From contig CAMBEK010000003.1 in the NCBI GenBank assembly GCA_945865565.1, forward strand, positions 1 to 64,000: DNA of 64,000 nt. The letters run 5' to 3'. Below, piece after piece: positions 53,569-62,263 of this stretch. The translations under genes were made by a program, and so were the position numbers. The stretch comes from Pseudobacteriovorax antillogorgiicola (GTDB lineage Bacteria; Bdellovibrionota_B; Oligoflexia; Oligoflexales; RGVZ01). Numbering within the stretch: position 1 is the first letter of the stretch; every line of letters starts with the position of its first letter. Under the pieces are notes generated by a model. That model was not told where the DNA came from. It worked only from the letters and a program-made list of their open reading frames with translations, and ran no database searches.

Positions 53569-54465
53569 ATGACATCACAAAAACCATCATCCGTGCTCCA
53601 TCAGAAACTGCGTGAACTCAACTCCTGGGACAAGATTGTCCGCCTGGACAAGTATCCTGTTCACGACCTGGAAAGTCTGGCCGCACGCAAGCTCATCGAC
53701 GCGGGCCGGGAAAATATGGCCCGCCTTGGCGCCTTTGAAATGCCGGATTTCGTAACACCGGCAGCCATTGAGGCCCTGCAATTGGAAAGCGCCATCCTGG
53801 AACACTCTGCCTTTTTCAAACCGGTCGTTGGCAATCCGTACCTTACCCCGGAAGACCCTGGCCTTCCTGCTGACCATCCAAACCGGATGACGGAAACCAC
53901 CCGCGTAGGAGTCATTGCCTACGACCAGTACCCGCTTGATTCGCTGCTGCGTCGAATTTACGAGTGGGATCCTCTGATGAACTTTGTCGGAAAAATTTTA
54001 AATCTGCCAGAAATCCATCGCTATGCTGACCCGATGGGGGGATTGAATCTATCCGTAATGACCAAGGGCGATTACTTGCGCTGGCATTTTGATCAAGCCG
54101 ATTTTGTAACCTCCCTGGCCGTCCAGAGTTCAACGGAGGGCGGAGAATTCGAATACGCACCTTTGATCCGGACGACGGACAACGAACGCTACGATGACGT
54201 TCGCAGCGTTTTAAAGGGCGATCGCAAGCAAGTCACCACCATCACGAACAATCCAGGCACGCTGGTCTTGTTCCAGGGGCGCTGGTCGATGCATCGCGTA
54301 ACCCCGGTCCAAGGAACCAAGAGCCGCCTCATGGGACTTTTCGGATTTGATTCAAAGCCAGGGGTGATGAGTTCACCGCACCTTTACGATATCCGCTACG
54401 GAAGAACGACGGTGGCAAAAGAACCACCGACTTTTGAGGATTATGACCATGCCCGCAAGAAGTGA
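53569..54465 (+). CDS. Fe(II)/2-oxoglutarate-dependent oxygenase
   Basis: 298 aa. Iron ligands appear as His and Asp in RWHFDQADF and distal His in WSMHRVTPV, followed by an Arg (KSRLMGLF) suited to 2-oxoglutarate. The HxD form indicates hydroxylation or oxidative demethylation, not halogenation (halogenases have HxG). GGEFEYAPLIR and PGTLVLFQGRWSMH recall the ArpA/HalD/BesD-like oxygenases acting on free amino acids, an impression only. AGGGGGGA ribosome site. Overlaps the aldehyde dehydrogenase by 17 bp. Confidence 0.8.
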   Translation: MTSQKPSSVLHQKLRELNSWDKIVRLDKYPVHDLESLAARKLIDAGRENMARLGAFEMPDFVTPAAIEALQLESAILEHSAFFKPVVGNPYLTPEDPGLPADHPNRMTETTRVGVIAYDQYPLDSLLRRIYEWDPLMNFVGKILNLPEIHRYADPMGGLNLSVMTKGDYLRWHFDQADFVTSLAVQSSTEGGEFEYAPLIRTTDNERYDDVRSVLKGDRKQVTTITNNPGTLVLFQGRWSMHRVTPVQGTKSRLMGLFGFDSKPGVMSSPHLYDIRYGRTTVAKEPPTFEDYDHARKK

Positions 54466-55966
54466 CGCGTTAAGCTGGATTACTGCGACCGTAAAAAACA
54501 AAAAAAATGGCGCCTTCGTCGGCGGCGAGTGGCACCGGGATGACCCTTCAAAATCAGCGCACCTGATCAAGGTGATCAATCCTGCCACTGGAGAAATTCT
54601 TTGCGAACTGCGTGAGTCAGACAAAAGCGTCGTTGATCATGCAGCAGCCGCAGCACTTGCCGCATTTACATCCGGCCCCTGGACCAAATGGCCTCGCTCA
54701 GAACGGGCTGCGGCCCTGATCAAGATTGGTGCGGAGATCCGCAAGCACCATCATGAACTTGCCGCACTGGAAACGCTCTGTAACGGAAAAACATGGGCCG
54801 AGTCGTTCCATGACGACATCCCTGAATCCGCCAGTGTCTTTGATTACTATGCGGGTTGGATTGACAAGATTTACGGCGAGACGTGTCCTGTCGAACAGGG
54901 ATTTGTAAATTTCACCCTGCGCGAATCCGTCGGACCCTGTGCACTCATCGTTCCATGGAATTTCCCCCTTTTGCTTGCTTGCTGGAAGATTGCACCGGCA
55001 CTGGCCATGGGAAATACGGTGGTGATCAAGCCGTCGCCACAAACTTCCCTGTCGATGCTGCGTCTGGCTGAGATCATCCACGATGCTAAAATTTTGCCAG
55101 CAGGTGTTTTCAATGTCGTCGTGGGAGGCGGACCCACTGGCGAAGCCCTGACCCACAACGACGCCATTGCGAAAGTTTCCTTCACTGGCGGAACGGATAC
55201 GGGGCGTGCTGTCTTGAAGGGATCTGCCGATTCTAACCTGAAATCTGTCACCCTTGAACTCGGTGGGAAATCACCAAATATTATTTTTGGTGATGCGAAA
55301 AATTTGCAAGCCGTCATTGACCGGTCGTTTCAAGCGATGTTCTCGCACAAGGGCGAGAAATGTTCCGAACCGACGCGGCTGATTGTCCACCGCAGCCTGC
55401 ATGACAAGGTTGTTACCGCGTTGGTGGAAAAGGCAGAGAAAACACGTTGCGGAGATCCTTTCGCCGACACGACCGACCAAGGTCCGCAGTGCTTTGAAGG
55501 CCACATGGAACGGATCCTTGGTTACATCAAGGCAGGTAAGGCCGAGGGCGCCAAGTGCGTTGCCGGAGGCAACCGCGACACAGCCGGAGACAATGCAAAA
55601 GGCTACTTCGTGCGTCCGACGATTTTCACTGGCGTGACTCGTGAAATGAAAATCTTTCAAGAAGAAATCTTTGGACCAGTTTTGGCCGTGAGTGTTTTTG
55701 ACACGGAGGAAGAAGCCATTGAGTTGGCAAATGCCACCCGCTACGGTTTGGCGGCAGGCTTGTACACAGCAGATGCGGACCGGGCCATGCGCGTATCGCG
55801 TCGCCTCGATGCCGGAATGGTCTTCGTCAACCGTTATGGATGCTACGATTTTTCAAGTCCGTTTGGTGGATTCAAGCAGAGCGGCTGGGGCAAAGAGATG
55901 GCGATTCATTCGCTGGAGTCTTACACGCGGCGGAAGTCGATCTGGTTCGCTGTGGCTCCGAACTGA
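54449..55966 (+). CDS. Aldehyde dehydrogenase (betaine-aldehyde/gamma-aminobutyraldehyde type)
   Basis: NAD(P)-dependent oxidation of an aldehyde to an acid. 505 aa from ATG 54449, with AGGA nine bases upstream. VPWNFPLLLACWKIAPALAMGN, the Glu in LELGGKSPNII, the nucleophile Cys in HKGEKCSEPTR and EEIFGPVLAV are standard. GxWxG-like residues near the start and NRYGCYDFSSPFGGFKQSG near the end are typical of amine-derived aldehyde oxidisers, which suits the neighbouring BCCT transporter. Confidence 0.92.
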   Translation: MPARSDALSWITATVKNKKNGAFVGGEWHRDDPSKSAHLIKVINPATGEILCELRESDKSVVDHAAAAALAAFTSGPWTKWPRSERAAALIKIGAEIRKHHHELAALETLCNGKTWAESFHDDIPESASVFDYYAGWIDKIYGETCPVEQGFVNFTLRESVGPCALIVPWNFPLLLACWKIAPALAMGNTVVIKPSPQTSLSMLRLAEIIHDAKILPAGVFNVVVGGGPTGEALTHNDAIAKVSFTGGTDTGRAVLKGSADSNLKSVTLELGGKSPNIIFGDAKNLQAVIDRSFQAMFSHKGEKCSEPTRLIVHRSLHDKVVTALVEKAEKTRCGDPFADTTDQGPQCFEGHMERILGYIKAGKAEGAKCVAGGNRDTAGDNAKGYFVRPTIFTGVTREMKIFQEEIFGPVLAVSVFDTEEEAIELANATRYGLAAGLYTADADRAMRVSRRLDAGMVFVNRYGCYDFSSPFGGFKQSGWGKEMAIHSLESYTRRKSIWFAVAPN

Positions 55967-55993
55967 ACGGCGCAGGCCATAAAGGAAAATCTT

Positions 55994-57325
55994 TTGTTTT
56001 TCCCGCAAGTCAAAAACATAATTTTCTCCGAAGGGGTCGGATCCTGCTGGCAGGAGGATATTGCTGCGGTCCGTGAGTCATGGACCGCGGCCGGTGACCG
56101 CTGGAAGACACACTCGCCAAATGGTTCGATGCAATTCATTCGACAACCAGCACGAGTTCTTTCCATCGGGCTTCAATTGGAGTCTGGCGATACGGCCTGG
56201 GGCGATTGCCTGAGCGTTTCGTTTGCCGGAAAATCCGGACGCGACCAAGCCATTCAAACACACAGTGCGCGCGAGGCGCTTCAACCAAGAAATCTTTTGG
56301 CGGAACTTCAAAACCTGCAGGGTCACAGCCTTCGTGAGGTCGAGAGTTCTTTGAGCAAGACGTTTTCAGACTGGACACCAGCCATCCGGTTTGGAGTCAG
56401 CCAAGCGCTGGTCAACGCTGTGGCAACAGCAAATCAAAAGTTGCCTTGTGACGTCCTCCAGGAAGCCTTGGAATCTGCGGGGGCCGCGACGGCGCCTGCC
56501 CTGCAGGGTTCCTGTGGCAGCAACTGGCACGATGCCGTTGAGCGCATGATCGTGGCCGGGGTGGAATATTTACCGCAAGGGCAATTTGAAAATCTCGCAA
56601 AAGAACTTGGGCCCGACGGCTCCAGACTTTTTTTATACATCGACTGGCTCAAAGGGCGGATTGCTGAATTGACTCCCGTCAGCCTGGCTGGACCAAATGC
56701 ACGACGCGTCATCACGCTGGATTTTCATGGTGCCCTCGGCCAGATATTTCAGGGCAAGAGCGCTGCCATCGCAGATTACATCGAGCAGTTGACGCAAGCC
56801 TGCAAACCATTTGATCTGCACGTTGAAAGTCCCGTCGTTGGGGGCAACTTTGATGAGCATGTTGTTCAAGTGTCGGAACTGACCAGGATGCTCCGTGCGC
56901 GCGGTTGTTCGGTGAAAATCATCGCCGACGAGTGGGCCAATTCCCTGGAACAGATAAAAATTCTAGCGACCAAAAAAGTCGTCGATGGAATTCACATCAA
57001 GATGCCTGACACCGGCTCCTTGCTGGAGTCAGGTCGGGCTGTTGCCATTTGCAAGGCAGAGGGTTTATTTGTTTTACTGGGTGGCAGCTGCACAGAGACA
57101 GCAACGTCCGCACGGCTTGCCGCGCATCTGGCCATGGCGACTGGTCCTGACGCGTTGCTCGTAAAGCCGGGAATCTCGTTTGATGAGGGATTCAGTTTGA
57201 TCACCAACGAACTCGCGACGATTCAATCCTTGCGCGCAATCCGCGCGGCGGATTCAGACAGCCATGACTCCACCAAGGGAAACGAGTCCAGTGCGGCGAA
57301 ACGGCCAGCGACCACATCCGTATGA
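55994..57325 (+). CDS. Methylaspartate ammonia-lyase-like protein (enolase superfamily)
   Basis: 443 aa. The start is TTG 55994 behind AAAGGA; it covers the full N-terminal domain of the family. Alignment by eye with Clostridium tetanomorphum methylaspartate ammonia-lyase gives GDCLSVSFAGKSGRDQA, metal ligands Asp (TLDFHGALG), Glu (HVESPVV) and Asp (IADEWAN), catalytic Lys (HIKMPD, known Lys331) and GGSCTETATSARL. The residue aligned to His194 in LPH is Gln here (LPQGQ), and Gln329 is His. Known enzymes eliminate ammonia from 3-methylaspartate to mesaconate. The changes suggest a different substrate. The final ~29 residues are an extra tail, antisense to the next gene. Confidence 0.85.
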   Translation: MFFPQVKNIIFSEGVGSCWQEDIAAVRESWTAAGDRWKTHSPNGSMQFIRQPARVLSIGLQLESGDTAWGDCLSVSFAGKSGRDQAIQTHSAREALQPRNLLAELQNLQGHSLREVESSLSKTFSDWTPAIRFGVSQALVNAVATANQKLPCDVLQEALESAGAATAPALQGSCGSNWHDAVERMIVAGVEYLPQGQFENLAKELGPDGSRLFLYIDWLKGRIAELTPVSLAGPNARRVITLDFHGALGQIFQGKSAAIADYIEQLTQACKPFDLHVESPVVGGNFDEHVVQVSELTRMLRARGCSVKIIADEWANSLEQIKILATKKVVDGIHIKMPDTGSLLESGRAVAICKAEGLFVLLGGSCTETATSARLAAHLAMATGPDALLVKPGISFDEGFSLITNELATIQSLRAIRAADSDSHDSTKGNESSAAKRPATTSV

Positions 57326-58350
57326 CCGTAGTCACGGATGCTTCCGAAAGCCTTGCCGAGAAAAGTAAGTTCTTTTTCACCACCGGCTGCATCGAATGCT
57401 TTCTGCACTGACGCCTGGCTGGCGAGGTAGTCCTTGCTGGCTCCGATAAATCGAATGGGCACAGAACTCTTCGCCAGGTCGGCCGTGTAATTTACGCGTC
57501 CGTCACGGGAGTATATTCCGCCCCGTCCATTCCAAACGCTAACCTGACGCGCGAGCCCCCTTGAGACATTCGCACCAACATTCGCAACAAATGCCCGTGC
57601 AAACATTGGGTCATAATTACTTTTGAAGCCTAATGAAGCTTCGTTATCAGGTACAAAATCTGGATAAAACAGACTGACGGTTTGCAACCACAGCCGATTC
57701 GGTAATTGATTGCCCGGAAATATGGTGGCAAGGCGCAGCATGATCCCGACCCGCAGGGGTAAGTCGTCAATCATCCCTGGACTGGCGATTGCGACGCCGC
57801 GACGCACACGCACATCGCCAGAAAATCCCCCGCCGTGGCCCGCGATCGCATAGAGCAACATTCCACCCATCGAGTGACCCACCCAGTCAACTTCTGGAGA
57901 TCCCGTGATCTCCTTGATTCGCGACAAGATCGCCGGCACGTCTTTTTCACGGTAGGTGTCAAAATCAAAATCCCATTTCGACTCGCTACTGGATCCGGGG
58001 GTCAATTCAACGGATCGACCTGCGCCACGCAACTCAACGACAAAAACGTCACGGCCACGCGAAGCAAGCCACGCGGCGAGATTGCTGGGTCCGGTCTGCG
58101 CAAGATTGAAACGGTTGGCCCCCATTCCATGGCATAGAACCACGGGAGGCAGCCTTCGTCCGCTGGAGGCCGGAATGCGAGGAGTAAAACGATAAAGCGG
58201 CAAGACCCAACCATCACTGGTTTGTGCGACGAAGGCCTCATTGGAGCCCATCTGCCAATTCGCCTGAAAGTCGGGGCGCTTTGGCGATGCCAAAGCCGGC
58301 GTGGTGAGGGCCAACATCAAAAAAACAAAGCTGCTGAAAGTGTTGCGCAT
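57223..58350 (-). CDS. Secreted alpha/beta hydrolase (lipase-like)
   Basis: 375 aa with a signal peptide cleaved after PALA. PPVVLCHGMGANRFNL is the oxyanion region, WVGHSMGGMLLY the nucleophile elbow, SVPIRFIGASKDYLAS holds the acid and DYGHTDVVAG the catalytic His. The layout is like acid-lipase or polyester-depolymerase-like hydrolases. Its last 103 bp overlap the convergent ammonia-lyase-like gene. Confidence 0.85.
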   Translation of the reverse strand: MRNTFSSFVFLMLALTTPALASPKRPDFQANWQMGSNEAFVAQTSDGWVLPLYRFTPRIPASSGRRLPPVVLCHGMGANRFNLAQTGPSNLAAWLASRGRDVFVVELRGAGRSVELTPGSSSESKWDFDFDTYREKDVPAILSRIKEITGSPEVDWVGHSMGGMLLYAIAGHGGGFSGDVRVRRGVAIASPGMIDDLPLRVGIMLRLATIFPGNQLPNRLWLQTVSLFYPDFVPDNEASLGFKSNYDPMFARAFVANVGANVSRGLARQVSVWNGRGGIYSRDGRVNYTADLAKSSVPIRFIGASKDYLASQASVQKAFDAAGGEKELTFLGKAFGSIRDYGHTDVVAGRFAALDSFPLVESWLSESAARIARKD

Positions 58351-58540
58351 GGAATGACACGTTCCCCGCCGGTCGAATGACCAGTTAATTGTCGAACAGA
58401 ACGCAGGCTGGCAAACGACTGGACAGATTTCACCGCCTTGCCAACTCTAACACGCTGATATATCCGGACTTAAATTGTCGCTCGATAGGCATGAATTCTG
58501 CAATAGCCACCTCATCCACGTAGAGGAAAGGGTATTTCAA

Positions 58541-59284
58541 ATGAGCCAAATCAAAGCCAATTCCATCGTTAAATCAGTGCTATCGGTCACTTTTGCGGCC
58601 CATCTTCTGGCGGGCTGCGGCACCACAACCGGAGCTGGATCAGCGAACCTGGCCGGCAGCGAAAACCCCCCGCTCAACCGCGGCGAGTACCGTCGGATCA
58701 CTCAAATTGCCAGCGACACCAGTTCAGCATTGTCGAATATGGCCGTCAGAATTCCCCCTGAAATTTTAAAGCAAGCGCGATGCCTTGCCGTGATCAGGAC
58801 CGTACAGGCCGGCTTCATCTTTGGCGGCAGCGGCGGTGACGGGATGGCAACTTGCCGTCTTCCTGAAGGAACGTGGAGTGCACCATCCTATTTGTCCCTT
58901 GGCGGTGCCTCAGTCGGCCTACAAATTGGCGGCGGTGTCGTCGAGTCCGTCCTTCTATTCATGAATGACGCAAGCGTGCAAACCCTCTCCAACGCGCAAT
59001 TCACGCTCGGCGCTGGAATCGGTGCAATGGTCGGACCACTTAGCGGCGGAAGAGGCAGCGCAGTGACTCGTGACGCAGACATCTTCACCTATTCTCAGGG
59101 AGTTGGCCTTCAGGCGCGCCTGGTGATCGACGGGACTGTGATCAGTCATGAAGACAACCGCAACAGGAAGGTTTACAGCCAACTCGGCATCCAGACTCCG
59201 CGAGAGATCATGGCCACCCAGGGAGCCCTGGCACCGAATATCGCGTCGCCCTTCATTGACGCCGTTAGCCGCATCGCACCCTGA
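58541..59284 (+). CDS. SYLF-domain (Ysc84-like) lipoprotein
   Basis: 247 aa from ATG 58541 (MSQIKANS) with AGGAAAGGG upstream; the track start at 58475 is not needed. Signal ends in LLAGC. ARCLAVIRTVQAGFIFGGSGGDG, the Gly-rich LGGASVGLQIGGG and SNAQFTLGAGIGAMVGP are SYLF features; the family binds lipids. Followed by a strong terminator. Confidence 0.88.
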   Translation: MSQIKANSIVKSVLSVTFAAHLLAGCGTTTGAGSANLAGSENPPLNRGEYRRITQIASDTSSALSNMAVRIPPEILKQARCLAVIRTVQAGFIFGGSGGDGMATCRLPEGTWSAPSYLSLGGASVGLQIGGGVVESVLLFMNDASVQTLSNAQFTLGAGIGAMVGPLSGGRGSAVTRDADIFTYSQGVGLQARLVIDGTVISHEDNRNRKVYSQLGIQTPREIMATQGALAPNIASPFIDAVSRIAP

Positions 59285-59309
59285 TCGGGATTAAATTAGA
59301 GTTTAGCTT

Positions 59310-59341
59310 AAGCCCACCATGGAAACATGGTGGGCTTTTTA
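59310..59341 (+). terminator. Terminator after the SYLF lipoprotein gene
   Basis: AAGCCCACCATG-GAAA-CATGGTGGGCTT is a 12-bp perfect stem with a GAAA tetraloop, followed by a T run. Confidence 0.92.
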
Positions 59342-59412
59342 GTCAGTGCTAGGCGCAGCCCGTCGTAAAGTGCTAGATCATTGGTGCGAAACCCAAGAGG
59401 AGTGCGACCCAT

Positions 59413-60645
59413 ATGAAATTTGCCCTTGTAACTTTTCTCTTCTTTGCCTGGGGTTTCATCACCTGCCTTAACGACATTCTGATTCCACACCTGAAGTCAG
59501 TTTTCAACCTCGGCTACACGGAAGCCGCCTTGATCCAGTTTTCTTTTTTCATTGCCTACTTCGCAGGGGCGATTCCAGCGGGCGCAATCACCGCCCGGCT
59601 TGGTTACCAACGCGCACTCGTGACTGGACTTGCCACCTGCGCCTTGGGCGCAGCGATGTTTTGGCCGGCCGCCCAAGTACCCTCATTTGCGATGTTTCTT
59701 GTGGCACTATTTGTCTTGGCCCTTGGAATCACTGTATTACAGGTCGCCGCAAATCCATTTGTTACTTTATTGGGTGATCCCGCAACGGCATCGAGTCGTC
59801 TGACGCTGACGCAGGCGTTCAATTCCCTGGGCACGGCTGTTGCCCCTTGGATTGGCGGCTGGTTGATACTCCAACAAACGGGAGGCGGCGCGGAACAGGT
59901 TCAGGGACCTTATGTGGTGATGGCCTTGATCCTCCTTGCCATGGCAGCAATCTTCCTTAAAACAAAACTCCCGGAGGTTTCAGGAAAGATCGAACCTTTC
60001 AGCCTCGCAGCCGCGCGCACCGCATTAAAATCAACCCCGCTGCGCCTGGCAGTGATCGGAATTTTTGTCTACGTTGGTGCCGAGGTTTCAATCGGCAGCT
60101 TTTTAATCAATTACCTGACCAACGTTGCTCACATGGTCGCATCGGAACACGAAGCGGCAAAATACGTATCGGTTTACTGGACGGGGGCCATGATTGGCCG
60201 GTTTGGTGGCAGTGCGCTGATGCAAAAAATCAGCGGCGCAAAGACCCTGTGTGCTGCGGCACTCGCGGCGACAGTCCTGGTCGCAACTGCCACACTGACC
60301 TCCGGTCAGACCGCAGGCTTGGCATTACTGGCTGTTGGCTTGTGCAACTCGATCATGTTCCCGACCATTTTTGCCCTTGGTGTCAGCGGCCTTGGGACAC
60401 TGACGAGCATCGGATCAAGCCTTCTCGTGATGGCCATTGTTGGCGGAGCGATCTTGCCCGTTCTCGTCGGATTCATTGCTGACGCTTCAGGGCTGAAGGC
60501 CGCCTTGGCGCTGCCAGCCCTGTGTTACGTCTACATCGCCTGGTTTGCCATGAAATGCGGAGGCCTTGAATCAACAAACCCAAACATCACTTCCGCGCAG
60601 CCAAAAGGTCACGGATCTCACGCAAAAGTTTTTGCTCATCACTGA
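59413..60645 (+). CDS. FucP/GluP-like MFS sugar transporter
   Basis: 410 aa, about twelve helices. FFAWGFITCLNDILIPHLK at the start and VLQVAANPFVTLLGDPATASSRLTLTQAFNSLGTAVAP are characteristic of the fucose/glucose:H+ symporter branch of the major facilitator superfamily. AGAGGAG ribosome site. The last 59 bp overlap convergent mscL. Confidence 0.88.
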   Translation: MKFALVTFLFFAWGFITCLNDILIPHLKSVFNLGYTEAALIQFSFFIAYFAGAIPAGAITARLGYQRALVTGLATCALGAAMFWPAAQVPSFAMFLVALFVLALGITVLQVAANPFVTLLGDPATASSRLTLTQAFNSLGTAVAPWIGGWLILQQTGGGAEQVQGPYVVMALILLAMAAIFLKTKLPEVSGKIEPFSLAAARTALKSTPLRLAVIGIFVYVGAEVSIGSFLINYLTNVAHMVASEHEAAKYVSVYWTGAMIGRFGGSALMQKISGAKTLCAAALAATVLVATATLTSGQTAGLALLAVGLCNSIMFPTIFALGVSGLGTLTSIGSSLLVMAIVGGAILPVLVGFIADASGLKAALALPALCYVYIAWFAMKCGGLESTNPNITSAQPKGHGSHAKVFAHH

Positions 60646-60988
60646 CTGGTGGCGGCGGTGGTACTGGAACCTGGCTTTTCTGTCTCATGAGGAAGCCCAT
60701 GAATTTCACCATAAAGGCATACAATGCGAATGCCACGATGAGGAAATTCACCACTTCACCAAGAAATAAACCGTATGGGATTTCTTTTGCCCCTATGGCC
60801 AGTTTCCAGCCGATGTAACTCTGATCCCCCGGGATCAGCAGGCTGATCGCAGGCATCAAAATATTCTTCACCAGAGAATCGACGATTTTTCCAAACGCCG
60901 CCCCAATGATCACACCGACAGCCATATCAACCACGTTGCCCTTGAAGGCGAAATTCCGAAACTCATCAAAGATATTCCGAACAACCAT
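60587..60988 (-). CDS. mscL: Large-conductance mechanosensitive channel
   Basis: Opens under membrane tension to release solutes during hypo-osmotic shock. FDEFRNFAFKGNVVDMAVGVIIGAAFGKIV forms the amphipathic helix and pore TM1; VVNFLIVAFALYAFMV is TM2; a Pro-rich linker and the C-terminal helix (EQKLLREIRDLLA) follow. 133 aa; GGAGATAAAA before the ATG. Confidence 0.97.
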   Translation of the reverse strand: MVVRNIFDEFRNFAFKGNVVDMAVGVIIGAAFGKIVDSLVKNILMPAISLLIPGDQSYIGWKLAIGAKEIPYGLFLGEVVNFLIVAFALYAFMVKFMGFLMRQKSQVPVPPPPPVSDEQKLLREIRDLLAARK

Positions 60989-61049
60989 TTTTATCTCCTT
61001 GCAGCCGTCTTCCGATTAAACTGCAGTATTGTTGCAGATTCCTGGCCAA

Positions 61050-62210
61050 CTATTCCTCTGGCAATGCAGGCGCCAGAGCTGACAGGCCATCTACACCCGA
61101 CAAACGAATTTCTTCAAGTTTTTCGAGCGGTTTTTCCAGTTGCCGGCGACGGGTTGTGACCAAGGCATCGTATTCTTTTTGCACGGCATTGATCTTTGCC
61201 CCAAGGCCGTCAAATTTCTCGGTAAATTTCTCCCACTGGCGCTTGAACTCGGCAACAACCTTGAGCATCTCACCAGAAGCCTTTTCCAGAGCAAAACTGT
61301 CGACGGCCTGACGGACCACCGCCAAAACAGCAAACAGGGTCAAGGGCGAGCAACACACAACCTTTTGCCGCAGAGCCAGTTCGAATAGTTCAGGCTCTTG
61401 GCTTTGAATGAATGCGTAGATCTGCTCATGAGGAATGAACATCAAAACACAATCAACCGTATTCTGGTCTTGATTGATGTAGTCGCGAACAGTGACTTCC
61501 TTGATACGTAATTTAACGTCATTCAAAAAAGCCTTCCGTGCGCCTTCCTTTTCGATCGCAGAATTGGCCTGGACAAATCGCGTGTAATTCGCGATCGGAA
61601 ATTTAACGTCCATGTTTAAAACAAGATTGCGAGGCAAAATAAAGGTAAAGTCAGGCTTGGTTCCAACCCCGGCGATGGCCCTTTGTTTGTAGTAGTTGAT
61701 GTTCTCCACGAATCCGGCAAATCGCAGAATGTCGTCGGCAATCCTTTCGCCCCAGACGCCGCGCGACTGTGAGCTGGACAGGACCTCACGCAATTCGCCA
61801 GTGGCATCGCTAAGATGGCGCATCTGTTCCTGGGTTGATTTCAAAACCTGGCCCAGCTCCGCAAAATTCGACTTCCTGTCGGATTCAATTGAGCGGACCA
61901 TGGTATTGAGGCCATCCAAGGCCTGCGCCATGCTCTGCATCTCCTTGTCGATCATCGATTTCTTGTGGTCCAGTTCTGTAGCCGCCACCTGACGTTCTGC
62001 CGACAGCTGAGAACGGTTCAGGGTAGAAAGCTGTTCGCTGGCAGCACCAAGCGCCTGGACAGACAGTTGACTGAACAGGCCGCGCACGGTTTCCATCACC
62101 TCGTCCTTTTGCTTGCCGGCCATCCAGAGGCGCAACCAAAATCCAGCGATCCCGCCAAGAACAAATGTTAACAGGGCAAATGCGCCGATTGCCCAAAAAT
62201 TGCTAGTCAT
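61050..62210 (-). CDS. rmuC: DNA recombination protein RmuC
   Basis: Membrane-anchored nuclease-like protein thought to limit inverted-repeat rearrangement. 386 aa from ATG 62210 (MTSNFWAIGA; GGAG upstream). An N-terminal membrane helix, a coiled coil of about 120 residues, then GVWGERIADDILRFAG, KPDFTFILP, MDVKFPI and the VLMFIPHEQIYAFI core are RmuC hallmarks. It is divergent from the flavoenzyme gene with a 53-bp gap. Confidence 0.93.
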   Translation of the reverse strand: MTSNFWAIGAFALLTFVLGGIAGFWLRLWMAGKQKDEVMETVRGLFSQLSVQALGAASEQLSTLNRSQLSAERQVAATELDHKKSMIDKEMQSMAQALDGLNTMVRSIESDRKSNFAELGQVLKSTQEQMRHLSDATGELREVLSSSQSRGVWGERIADDILRFAGFVENINYYKQRAIAGVGTKPDFTFILPRNLVLNMDVKFPIANYTRFVQANSAIEKEGARKAFLNDVKLRIKEVTVRDYINQDQNTVDCVLMFIPHEQIYAFIQSQEPELFELALRQKVVCCSPLTLFAVLAVVRQAVDSFALEKASGEMLKVVAEFKRQWEKFTEKFDGLGAKINAVQKEYDALVTTRRRQLEKPLEKLEEIRLSGVDGLSALAPALPEE

Positions 62211-62263
62211 CGGAAACTCCGTGGGAGTAAGAAAGTTCACCTGCAATGTAACGGAAATAAGCC

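Noticed and set aside
57223-57325. Frameshift between lyase and hydrolase genes
   Set aside because: Both proteins read through this stretch with intact core motifs, so it is a true convergent overlap.
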